The notes under the pieces were generated by a model. That model worked only from the letters and a program-made list of their open reading frames with translations, was not told the origin of the DNA and did not search any database. A stretch of DNA of 64,000 nt from Pseudomonadota bacterium. GTDB taxonomy: Bacteria; Pseudomonadota; Alphaproteobacteria; Sphingomonadales; Sphingomonadaceae. Numbering within the stretch: position 1 is the first letter of the stretch; each line of letters begins with the position of its first letter. The stretch lies in contig JAIUPN010000014.1 in NCBI GenBank assembly GCA_020160755.1, positions 1 to 64,000 of the forward strand, read 5' to 3'. The position numbers and the translations under genes were made by a program. Below are positions 1 to 6,835 of the stretch, one piece after another.

Positions 1-145
1 GGGTCTAGCAGGACTGGCCCATTTTTAATCCGGTGCTACCGGCCGATCCGTGGCCCCTTTTATTCCCGGTGTTCTCAGGCGAACGCCCTGCCTCTGTCTG
101 CTTATGAAGGCCGCGATGGTCGCGGTTCAGACAGGGAGAAAAATC

Positions 146-358
146 ATGTCACAATTCATCGCCCCCAACGAACTGCACGGCATGAGCGAACAAGAACTGC
201 GCGCGCTGCGTGGCCGCATCATGGCCGATCTGCGCAGCATGGGTCAGTCGGTCTTTCTCAACCCACATATTTACGCTTCACTGCAAAACATCGACGCTGC
301 TATCCAGCGTCTGCAACAGCAGCCCAAGCCGCGTGGACCGAAGCCGCCGGGGTTCTAA
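146..358 (+). CDS. small hypothetical protein (70 aa)
   Basis: I do not recognise this family. The ATG at 146 has a purine-rich AGGGAGAA just upstream, which favours it over an in-frame upstream start at 50. The 70-residue product is mostly helical by composition, with a MSEQELRALRGRIMADL segment and a proline-rich tail (QQPKPRGPKPPGF). It has no signal peptide or membrane segment. It lies upstream of the MntA/HepT pair on the same strand, inside the region that looks like the end of an integrated element. Function is unknown. Confidence 0.55.
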   Translation: MSQFIAPNELHGMSEQELRALRGRIMADLRSMGQSVFLNPHIYASLQNIDAAIQRLQQQPKPRGPKPPGF

Positions 359-481
359 GGGGTGCGCTGGTTCTCGCTGGCATTCTTGATCCAAACAAAA
401 GTCGTTTACTATCAATTAGATAGAGTAAGGAGCGTGGCGAGCCACCTTGCCTTCGAAGCCACTCTGTGCCAGAATTAAGAT

Positions 482-778
482 ATGGAACGAGAGGTAGCAT
501 TGGCCCGATTGAGGCCGTTGGAACAAAGGCTGCGCCAGCAAGGCGTTTCGGCCTTGTATCTCTTTGGCTCCACTGCACGCGGCGAGGCGGACGATAAATC
601 GGACCTCGACCTGCTTTTTGAATATGTGCCTGATCGTGGGTTTAGTTTGTTCGATCAGGCTGGGCTTCAAGTCGAGCTTTCAGAGCTACTGAACACGAAG
701 GTGGATTTCATCCCCCGCAGAGGATTACGCGATAGGGTCAGGCAGCGCGTAGAAGCTGACATGGTTCAGGTTTTTTAA
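482..778 (+). CDS. mntA: MntA-type nucleotidyltransferase antitoxin
   Basis: This is a minimal nucleotidyltransferase of the MNT family, 98 aa. Residues 29-43 carry the family signature GSTARGEADDKSDLD, which supplies the Gly-Ser nucleotide-binding pair and the metal-binding aspartates; a third acidic residue sits in VDFIPRR near residue 75. In characterised MntA/HepT modules the antitoxin transfers AMP from ATP to a tyrosine of the HEPN toxin and silences it. The stop overlaps the start of the next gene by one base (TAATG), so the two are translationally coupled. No strong ribosome-binding site is visible before the ATG at 482. Confidence 0.9.
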   Translation: MEREVALARLRPLEQRLRQQGVSALYLFGSTARGEADDKSDLDLLFEYVPDRGFSLFDQAGLQVELSELLNTKVDFIPRRGLRDRVRQRVEADMVQVF

Positions 779-1152
779 TGAGCCGCGACATAAGCGATTA
801 CCTCGATAATCTCCAAGTGCTGATTCAACGCATAGAGGATGGTTTGAAGGATAGGTCCTATGAGGACTATCTGAATGACCAAGACCTCCAAGATGCCACC
901 ACATATCGCCTGTCAATGCTTGGCGAAATATCGGGCAAGCTGCCTGACGACGTGAAAGAGCGACACCCAGACATACCTTGGAATAAGATACGCGGTTTAA
1001 GGAACGTCGCCAGCCACGACTATTTCAGCATCATGCCTGATATGGTTTGGGAAGGAACACGGTCGCTCGAACCTATCAAGCAAATGATCCACGAGGAACT
1101 AGCGCGCATTGAAGCGGAGCAACGCGAGCGCGACGGTGGCCGCAGGCGCTGA
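778..1152 (+). CDS. hepT: HepT-like HEPN RNase toxin (DUF86)
   Basis: This is a 124-aa HEPN-fold protein of the HepT/DUF86 type. The conserved Rx4HxY motif is R75-NVAS-H80-D-Y82; in the family Arg and His form the RNase site and the Tyr is the AMPylation target of the partner. The N-terminal half is the usual helical dimerisation part. The C-terminus is charged (EQRERDGGRRR). It is coupled to mntA through a one-base overlap. The expected role is a tRNA- or RNA-cleaving toxin held in check by MntA, stabilising the element or acting in phage defence. The pairing is seen directly; the role is known from the family. Confidence 0.9.
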   Translation: MSRDISDYLDNLQVLIQRIEDGLKDRSYEDYLNDQDLQDATTYRLSMLGEISGKLPDDVKERHPDIPWNKIRGLRNVASHDYFSIMPDMVWEGTRSLEPIKQMIHEELARIEAEQRERDGGRRR

Positions 1153-1194
1153 CGGATTTCCGATGCGCCCCGTGGAGGCGCGGAACAGGACAGC

Positions 1195-1566
1195 ATGGAG
1201 CAATGGATAGAGGACCAAGACTTCATCGCCGCTGACGTGATCCGGTGGAAAGAAGGCGTCTTTCACAACCGACGCAAAGGCAAGGCGCTTCGCATAGGCG
1301 AGCGGCAGGTTGCCGCTGAAGTGCTGGAACGTGGTGAAGATGGTTGGATAAAACTGCTCGTGCGGGGCTGCATCGTTACAAAAGATGAGGCCGCCGGAAA
1401 GACTGTCCAGACGCTCAAGGCAGGCGAACAGATACGGCGGGCAATCAAAACCGTCCTGCGTGGCAAGGTCGAGCGATTGCTATGGGACGATGAGACCGCT
1501 CGGGCGGCGGTGCTGGCGAGCAAGCCCGCCACTTCACGATTCACGGACATTCCAAATGACGAATAG
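1195..1566 (+). CDS. hypothetical protein (123 aa)
   Basis: I do not recognise the family. The ATG at 1195 follows AGGA by six bases. The product is soluble, rich in Lys/Arg and Glu, with a central segment (RGCIVTKDEAAGKTVQTLK) that looks like beta strands. No catalytic motif, signal peptide or membrane helix is seen. It follows hepT by about 40 bases on the same strand and could be co-transcribed with the toxin-antitoxin pair. It belongs to the presumed mobile segment by position. Confidence 0.55.
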   Translation: MEQWIEDQDFIAADVIRWKEGVFHNRRKGKALRIGERQVAAEVLERGEDGWIKLLVRGCIVTKDEAAGKTVQTLKAGEQIRRAIKTVLRGKVERLLWDDETARAAVLASKPATSRFTDIPNDE

Positions 1567-1608
1567 GCATAAGCCATAAGCGGGGCGCACCGCGCCCCGC
1601 TCGCGGCG

Positions 1609-1971
1609 TCACCACCAAGAGTCGTAATAGACGGTCTTGCCTTGCGCGATGGCTTCGCGGGCCTTGGCGACGAAGGCCAGATCGTCGGCGATTTCCGTGC
1701 CATCGGATGATCCGAAGAAAAAACCACTGGTCTGCGGCAGGTTGCCAGCGCGAATGTCGGCCTCAAGGCGGTTAAGGTCGTCGGCAGTCAGCTCGACGGG
1801 CACGCAGTTGAACTCCTGGGCACCGCCCTTCTCGAAATAAAGGGTTTCCATCCAGCCATGCAGGTTCGGGTGTTTGCGCCAGTAGTGTAGCTCCGTGGCG
1901 TCAGCCACCTTGAAGTCAACCGGGCTGTCCGGCAGCGTGGTTGTGACCATTGCATACATATCGAGTCCCAT
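1609..1971 (-). CDS. MGLDMYA-type conserved protein
   Basis: The product is about 120 aa and begins MGLDMYAMVTTT, an N-terminus I recall from a conserved family of small proteins in mobile and phage-related DNA; databases sometimes carry it under unreliable names. The ATG at 1971 is preceded by AGGAGCG at good spacing, so the longer frame starting at 2148 is rejected. Other visible features are ELHYWRKHPNLHGWME, typical of the family, and a C-terminal VYYDSWW. It has no signal peptide. The role is unknown. It is on the opposite strand to the toxin-antitoxin pair and in the same direction as the protease-like gene and integrase. Confidence 0.6.
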   Translation of the reverse strand: MGLDMYAMVTTTLPDSPVDFKVADATELHYWRKHPNLHGWMETLYFEKGGAQEFNCVPVELTADDLNRLEADIRAGNLPQTSGFFFGSSDGTEIADDLAFVAKAREAIAQGKTVYYDSWW

Positions 1972-2253
1972 GTTTTCGCTCCTATGGATTGGGGTTGATC
2001 GTCCCGAAGGACGCGGACCCGGAAGCGGCGGGATCGAGCTGCGGCTGTCATGGCCAACCCGGCCCGAAGGGGTGGTGCGGGCAGGCCATTGACGGCAAAG
2101 CGCCCGACGCAAATGTCGCGTCAATGATGCGAGGGCGATCAATTCCAAGCGGAGCGATCTGCGGACTCTTTTTCCGCAATGGTCACGGATGCAGCCGGAT
2201 TGTGGAGCAAAGGCTGTGACGGAGAATGCTACCGTGAAGGTGCTATGCAGCGC

Positions 2254-3072
2254 CTACGGAGATGGATTGGTTTTCACCCCCAAGAGAAAGCTGCGCAGAT
2301 ATTCAGCGCGGGTGGCGACCAGTAGCGCATTGCCGGATGGCCAACCCCATACTACGCCTGTCACCTTCGCCATGTCGGGCGACCACGGGACGCCTGCCAT
2401 TCTCGCCGCGACAAAGCCCGTATTCCAAACGGTCGAGCCGCTAAGTCCGTGAGGGTCAGGCAGGCCGTCGCGACCGATCACATCGGTTGCAAGGTCGGGG
2501 CGATATTCGATGCCAAAGTGAAAACGTGGCGAGAATTGATCGCTTTCGGGCAGCTCGGCTTCCCGTGCCGTGTAGCAGGTGCCTTGGGTCAGTAGGGTTC
2601 CGAAGCGGAACGACACCCGCTGACCGGCAAAGCCAGTGAAGGTTAGAATCTCACCCTCTACAGGATCGTGCGCAAGCGCGATCTGCTCGATCCCGATGGC
2701 CTGCGACAGATTGGACGGGTCAGCCCAAGCCGTCTGATTCACCGGCAACAAGGCCAAGTCCAGCGGATATGGGTATTCGACATGATTGCCGACGATCCGG
2801 CGAATGTCCTCTTGCCCGTCAAACTGGTGCGCCAGCACGCGGTTATCGGGGCGCACACAGGACACGTGCTCGTTCGTAAGAATGAAAACTTTATCGTCAA
2901 GCCGGAGATAGGAACCGCTGCCCCAGCCTGTTCCGTATTCTTCGTCACCTTCTGTGGCGGCGTGATGCTCATAGATCGAGGCACGATATGGCCGGAGATA
3001 GGCCGTCATGTCCGCGACCACTTTGGGCATCGCGGTGTTCCAGTCGTCCTCGGTGAATAGCAATTCGGTCAT
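2254..3072 (-). CDS. cytoplasmic trypsin-fold peptidase-like protein
   Basis: This protein resembles the trypsin/HtrA clan. A GSGSYLRL strand is followed by ILTNEHV with the candidate His (residue 71 in the long form), PLDLAL with the candidate Asp107, and HGLSGSTVW with the candidate Ser213 (counted from the ATG at 3078). The Ser motif is GLSGS rather than GDSGG. There is no signal peptide or PDZ domain, so it is probably cytoplasmic. Two starts are possible, at 3078 and 3072; GAAGG sits six bases before 3072, which I prefer. It lies beside the integrase, which suggests an accessory, possibly defence-related, role. No partner enzyme is seen next to it. Confidence 0.65.
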   Translation of the reverse strand: MTELLFTEDDWNTAMPKVVADMTAYLRPYRASIYEHHAATEGDEEYGTGWGSGSYLRLDDKVFILTNEHVSCVRPDNRVLAHQFDGQEDIRRIVGNHVEYPYPLDLALLPVNQTAWADPSNLSQAIGIEQIALAHDPVEGEILTFTGFAGQRVSFRFGTLLTQGTCYTAREAELPESDQFSPRFHFGIEYRPDLATDVIGRDGLPDPHGLSGSTVWNTGFVAARMAGVPWSPDMAKVTGVVWGWPSGNALLVATRAEYLRSFLLGVKTNPSP

Positions 3073-3197
3073 GGGCATCCTTCGGATGGTTCAGCTTGCA
3101 AGTCCTGCCCTCAAGATTGCCAGCGGCAACGGGCAGGCAGAAAGGCGGCATGGGGGCCGTGTCGAACTCGACACAGCTTGATTCCCCAAACCGCCAG

Positions 3198-3283
3198 CCG
3201 GTTCACAATCGAGAAGCGCCAGCGGCGCATTGTGAATCCGGCAGAACGCAAGGCTTGAAGCATCGGCAACCGGACCCGGTTGC
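3198..3283. repeat. two inverted repeats beside the integrase 3' end
   Basis: Bases 3198-3209 (CCGGTTCACAAT) pair with 3229-3241 (ATTGTGAATCCGG) with one bulge, and the enclosed loop holds a second stem, GCGCC (3216-3220) with GGCGC (3224-3228). A separate stem follows: GCAACCG (3266-3272) with CGGTTGC (3277-3283). There is no run of T after either, so they do not look like ordinary terminators. They fill the 220-bp gap between the integrase stop and the protease-like gene start, and could be recombination, regulatory or RNA structures. Confidence 0.5.
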
Positions 3284-3298
3284 TGGTTCGATACCCGC

Positions 3299-4594
3299 CT
3301 AGCGTTTGGGCCGCGACGGTTTATCCGTCTGCTTGGCCTTGATGGACTCAACAGCTTTCGCCTTAGCTTCCAGCTTGTCGATCTCCTCGTTCATTTCATT
3401 GTGCATGGCGTCCCATCCGCCAATGCCCATCAACACGCGGTCGGCGTGCTTGATGGTGTTCACATGCCCATAGTGCTGTTCGATCATTTTGACTGACGTG
3501 CCCATCTGCTGGGCGAGGATATAAACATCGACACCTGCGGACAGTCGCAGGGTGGCGTAGGTATGACGGAAACAATATGTCGTGCGGGGAATGCCGCTCG
3601 GCCCCTCTCGAAGGTCGGTATATTTTAGCAGTTCTTCGACAGTATCACGGTAGAGCCATTTGGCGGGTTTGCCGTTGATGATCGTGAATACGTGATCGTC
3701 CTGTTTGGTCGCCTTGGACAACTCCCGCACGCGATCAAGATATTTTCCGACGCTGATTGGAGCGATCAGTTTGCGGGTTTTGCCTTTACCCTGAACATAG
3801 AGGACAAGAATTTCCTGCCCGTCCTTGTCCTTGGCAGTTGTGATGTCCCGCCAGCGCAGGTTCTTCGCCTCGGGCGGGCGCATCCCTGTGTTGCACATGA
3901 TGAGAATGAAATTGTAGCAAATCTGGCGATACCAGACGCCCTGCGGCGTGGTCGCCTCCTTCATCCATTTGCGCCCCTTCGTGTGCAGCTTGCGGTATTC
4001 CTCAAGCGTGAACTCGTCGCGGCGGTTGGATTTCAGCTTTGGCATACCTTCAAAGCGGTGGTGCGCGGGCACATACCGCTTGCTGATAGCGAAATTCATA
4101 ATCGCAGCGAAAATGGTCATCTCAATACGGATGGTTGAATCGCTGATGACGCCTTTGCGACGGCCTTCGCCGTTTTCCCGTCGCCACAGCGGATAGTCGG
4201 CCCAGCGCTCCTGCGTCACCAGATGAATCTGTGTGCTGCCGACATAAGCCTTGAGCGGGCCGTCGATCTTGCTTCTGATATTTCGTGAGCGGGCTTTACT
4301 GACTTCCCCTGCGTTGGCGCGACGCTGCTGGGCATCGGCGTATTCCTCCGCCACCTGCGAGAAGGGGCGATTGAATACTGGAACGTCGTGTTTCACCCGA
4401 AACCGGATATCGGCATATTCGTCCAGTGCTCGGTCACGCGCCGCCTGCCTGTCAGCCGTGCGGAGCGAGATTGTCTTGTAGCGGTCCTCGTTCTGGATTC
4501 TGACCCGGCAATAGTAGTTGTCGTGCCCGACATCGCCACGTCGGAAGATAATGAGGCCCGGCTTGACCTGCTCTTTATCGAGGATGAAACTCAT
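3299..4594 (-). CDS. int: tyrosine-type site-specific integrase
   Basis: This is a 431-aa phage-type tyrosine recombinase. The catalytic domain shows the first Arg box (CNTGMRPPEAKNLRWRDI), the HxxR-type box (YCFRHTYATLRLSAG) and the nucleophile region (MIEQHYGHV). The N-terminal half carries an arm/core-binding region. Length is normal for element integrases. The ATG at 4594 has AGGAAG seven bases upstream. The C-terminus is a charged helix rich in Lys, Glu and Arg. The gene sits at the right edge of the putative element, pointing inward, with repeats immediately upstream. No intact tRNA target is seen next to it, so the attachment site is not identified. Confidence 0.95.
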   Translation of the reverse strand: MSFILDKEQVKPGLIIFRRGDVGHDNYYCRVRIQNEDRYKTISLRTADRQAARDRALDEYADIRFRVKHDVPVFNRPFSQVAEEYADAQQRRANAGEVSKARSRNIRSKIDGPLKAYVGSTQIHLVTQERWADYPLWRRENGEGRRKGVISDSTIRIEMTIFAAIMNFAISKRYVPAHHRFEGMPKLKSNRRDEFTLEEYRKLHTKGRKWMKEATTPQGVWYRQICYNFILIMCNTGMRPPEAKNLRWRDITTAKDKDGQEILVLYVQGKGKTRKLIAPISVGKYLDRVRELSKATKQDDHVFTIINGKPAKWLYRDTVEELLKYTDLREGPSGIPRTTYCFRHTYATLRLSAGVDVYILAQQMGTSVKMIEQHYGHVNTIKHADRVLMGIGGWDAMHNEMNEEIDKLEAKAKAVESIKAKQTDKPSRPKR

Positions 4595-4609
4595 TTCCCT
4601 GCTTCCTAC

Positions 4610-4681
4610 TGTGCAGAAACTGTGCAGAATAGCAGGGTAAGTGATTGATTCCCCGTGCCTGTGCAGGTTCTGTGTAGGCTA
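4610..4681. repeat. 11-bp phased TGTGCAG repeats upstream of int
   Basis: Four copies of an 11-bp unit beginning TGTGCAG (last copy TGTGTAG) occur as two tandem pairs: 4610-4620 and 4621-4631, then 4660-4670 and 4671-4681. The two pairs start exactly 50 bp apart. The 11-bp period is about one helical turn. This arrangement, directly upstream of int, fits arm-type integrase sites, excisionase sites or an int operator. Binding has not been shown; only the repeats are seen. Confidence 0.6.
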
Positions 4682-4769
4682 TTATAGCAAAAAATAGTGA
4701 ACAATTGTAGTGATTTATTGGAATACCTTCACCCGCTCCAGAATCCAGACATCGACAGAAAACTGCGAC

Positions 4770-4790
4770 GGACCGTCATCGTGACGGTCC
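4770..4790. repeat. perfect 9-bp inverted repeat
   Basis: GGACCGTCA (4770-4778) pairs perfectly with TGACGGTCC (4782-4790) around a TCG loop. It lies about 90 bases beyond the stop of the minus-strand MFS gene. There is no T tract right after the stem on that strand, so it is a weak candidate terminator. It also marks the boundary zone between the element end and the chromosome. Confidence 0.4.
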
Positions 4791-4881
4791 CATGCGTGTG
4801 TCGTTCCCGCAAAGCCGCTACAAACACGAATGGCGGGCAAGGCGACTGGCGGAAGAAGGATCGGACTGCTTTCGCAACCGT

Positions 4882-6075
4882 TCAACTATTCGCGAATTTG
4901 CCGTCTCCGGCGTCGCCGGCCAGAATCTCGGACGTGACAACGCTCACGAGCATCGCGATCATCAGCAGGCCGCACACTGTGCCGAGACCCGGCCATCCCC
5001 AGGCGGTCACGACCATTCCTCCCAACGGCGGCCCGATCAGCGCTCCGCCCGCGCCGAACTGCGTTATCAGCCCGTTGGCGGTCGCGATTCGTGGATCATA
5101 TGACGATCGTGCGTTGGCGAGCCGGGGCAAACGTGCGAACATCAGCGCAGGGACGATGCCGCTGATCGCGACCGCCGACATCGCCCACGCGCTGCGCGTC
5201 AGGAGGGCGTCGGCACCGCTCCGGTAGACCATGACGATCAGAGGTACGGTCACCAGCAGCGCTATGCTGGCCGTCCGGATCATGATCCTGTTGGGCAAAT
5301 CGCCGTCCCGCATCATTCTGATAGCCAAGGCCACGCCCGGAAGGCAGGCGAGCGACGTGAGCGCCGCAGCCAGGGCAGCTTGACCGAGCGTCGCGCCCGA
5401 TTGTTCGATCAGAAAGGTCGGCAGGAGCATCGTCACGATGCTGACGAATATGGTGTAGAGGCCGAAACCCAATGTCGAGATCCAGGCTGCCGCGGCGGGC
5501 AGGGCGACCCGCTGTCGGGGAGACTCGGCAAAGCGGATTCGCATCGCGACCGGTATCGCGATCGCGAGCAACGCCGCCCAGAGCAGCATTGCCCCGGACG
5601 CGTCCATCATGGCGAGCATGATCCCGGTCAGCCCCCCGCCTGCCGCGATGCCGACCGGCACGAAAGTGCTCCAGAGCGCAAGCGCGCGCGGGCGCGTCAT
5701 ATCGTCAGCGGTCGCCGCGATGGCGGTTGGCGCGGCAATAACGACCAGAAGATAACCGATGCCTTCGATCGCGCGCGCCATGAAGAGGATGGAGAGGTCG
5801 GACGTCAATCCTTCGACAGCGCTCGCAGCCGCCAGCATGCCGACGCCGATCAGCAGAAAGCGCCGCAATCCGGTCCAGGCCAGCGCGAAGCTGGCGATGA
5901 GGCCGAACAGGGCACCCCCGACCTCGAGCAGCGAGATGAGCCATCCGAGCTCGGATAGCGACAGCCCCCATTCGGTACGCAAAAGCGGCGCGACGATCGA
6001 CATCTTGGCGAATTGGGCGGCCGCCAGCACCCCAAGAAGCCAGAAGAGGATGATGCGGTACCATATGCGGTTCAT
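4882..6075 (-). CDS. MFS transporter
   Basis: This 397-aa protein has about twelve hydrophobic segments in two halves, as in the major facilitator superfamily. The first helix is IILFWLLGVLAAAQF, and MARAIEGIGYLLVVIAAPTAIA matches the conserved fourth/fifth helix region with its Arg and Gly residues. The substrate cannot be told from sequence. It lies 50 bases downstream of the XRE-type regulator on the same strand, so the regulator may control it. Export or uptake of a small organic compound is likely. The short gap and shared direction suggest co-transcription. Confidence 0.85.
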   Translation of the reverse strand: MNRIWYRIILFWLLGVLAAAQFAKMSIVAPLLRTEWGLSLSELGWLISLLEVGGALFGLIASFALAWTGLRRFLLIGVGMLAAASAVEGLTSDLSILFMARAIEGIGYLLVVIAAPTAIAATADDMTRPRALALWSTFVPVGIAAGGGLTGIMLAMMDASGAMLLWAALLAIAIPVAMRIRFAESPRQRVALPAAAAWISTLGFGLYTIFVSIVTMLLPTFLIEQSGATLGQAALAAALTSLACLPGVALAIRMMRDGDLPNRIMIRTASIALLVTVPLIVMVYRSGADALLTRSAWAMSAVAISGIVPALMFARLPRLANARSSYDPRIATANGLITQFGAGGALIGPPLGGMVVTAWGWPGLGTVCGLLMIAMLVSVVTSEILAGDAGDGKFANS

Positions 6076-6125
6076 GCCGCCGGGCTAGTCCGGGCGCGTT
6101 CTTCAAGCCACGTATAAATTATGCG

Positions 6126-6677
6126 TCAGGACCATCCGACCGTCGTGGTGATCCGGCCGACCCGGCCATCAGCCAGGGGCACGGTCTCCCAAAGCATCAC
6201 ACTCGGCTCGACCTTGATGATATCGCTTTCGTTTTCCCCCGTTCGGAAGCGAAGCTGCTTGAACGGCTGCTCGTACCAGCCGAGTGCCGCGAGGCTCGCC
6301 TCTGCCGATATGATTTCGCGGCTGGCGAAGCGCCAAAGCGACTTGCCGATAAACGCGTCGACGTTCGCTCCCCAGCTCGCCACGCGCGACGGCGAAGCGG
6401 CCAGCAATCTATGGGTTGCATCGCAGACCATGTGAACCGGCAGGGAGGACGTTTCGATCAACCGCTTCAGCGCAGCGTCCGCGGCGTTGCCGGAATGCGC
6501 CGCAACCATCGCGGCGATCGCCTCGCGGTGCTTCGCTTCGGGTTCCTGCGCGCCGCTTTCCCACCGCGAAATCGTGGCTTGCGAAACCTTGAAAAATTCG
6601 GCGGCGTGGCTTTGCTTGATCGCGTTCAGGCGACGAAAGCGGCGCAGCGCCCTGCCTATGGGTATGTCGTGAAGCAC
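6126..6677 (-). CDS. XRE-family transcriptional regulator with sensor-like C-terminus
   Basis: The protein opens with a helix-turn-helix: IGRALRRFRRLNAIKQSHAAEF is followed by FKVSQATISRWESG, the classic recognition helix of the Cro/CI-XRE family. The C-terminal part (about residues 75-183, with VHMVCDATHRLLAASP) looks like a PAS-type ligand domain, but this is tentative. I place the start at the GTG at 6677 because a promoter ends there; in-frame ATGs at 6737 and 6809 have no ribosome-binding site. It lies between a TonB receptor and an MFS transporter on the same strand, and may regulate one or both. Confidence 0.7.
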   Translation of the reverse strand: MLHDIPIGRALRRFRRLNAIKQSHAAEFFKVSQATISRWESGAQEPEAKHREAIAAMVAAHSGNAADAALKRLIETSSLPVHMVCDATHRLLAASPSRVASWGANVDAFIGKSLWRFASREIISAEASLAALGWYEQPFKQLRFRTGENESDIIKVEPSVMLWETVPLADGRVGRITTTVGWS

Positions 6678-6683
6678 ACGCCG

Positions 6684-6711
6684 ATTATAACGGAAAAGCC
6701 GTTTTCGTCCA
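6684..6711 (-). promoter_or_regulatory. sigma70-like promoter of the XRE gene
   Basis: On the minus strand a perfect TATAAT lies at 6689-6684, preceded with 16-bp spacing by TGGACG at 6711-6706 (four of six matches to TTGACA). Transcription would start near 6677, exactly at the GTG start of the regulator, which suggests a leaderless message. Confidence 0.45.
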
Positions 6712-6835
6712 CAGCCCGACCTTGCACCCGATGCCATTACAGTCGGTCTGCCTTTATGTCGACCGACTGGCTCGACCGCATCCGGCCCGACAGGCTCGTC
6801 AACTTCCAAAATATGCCGCGACAGGGCCGCGGGGC

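Noticed and set aside
3270-3305. tRNA 3'-end-like sequence (GGTTCGATACCC) near the integrase stop
   Set aside because: The T-arm has a mismatch and no matching acceptor, anticodon or CCA end is found upstream, so neither a tRNA nor an att core can be claimed.
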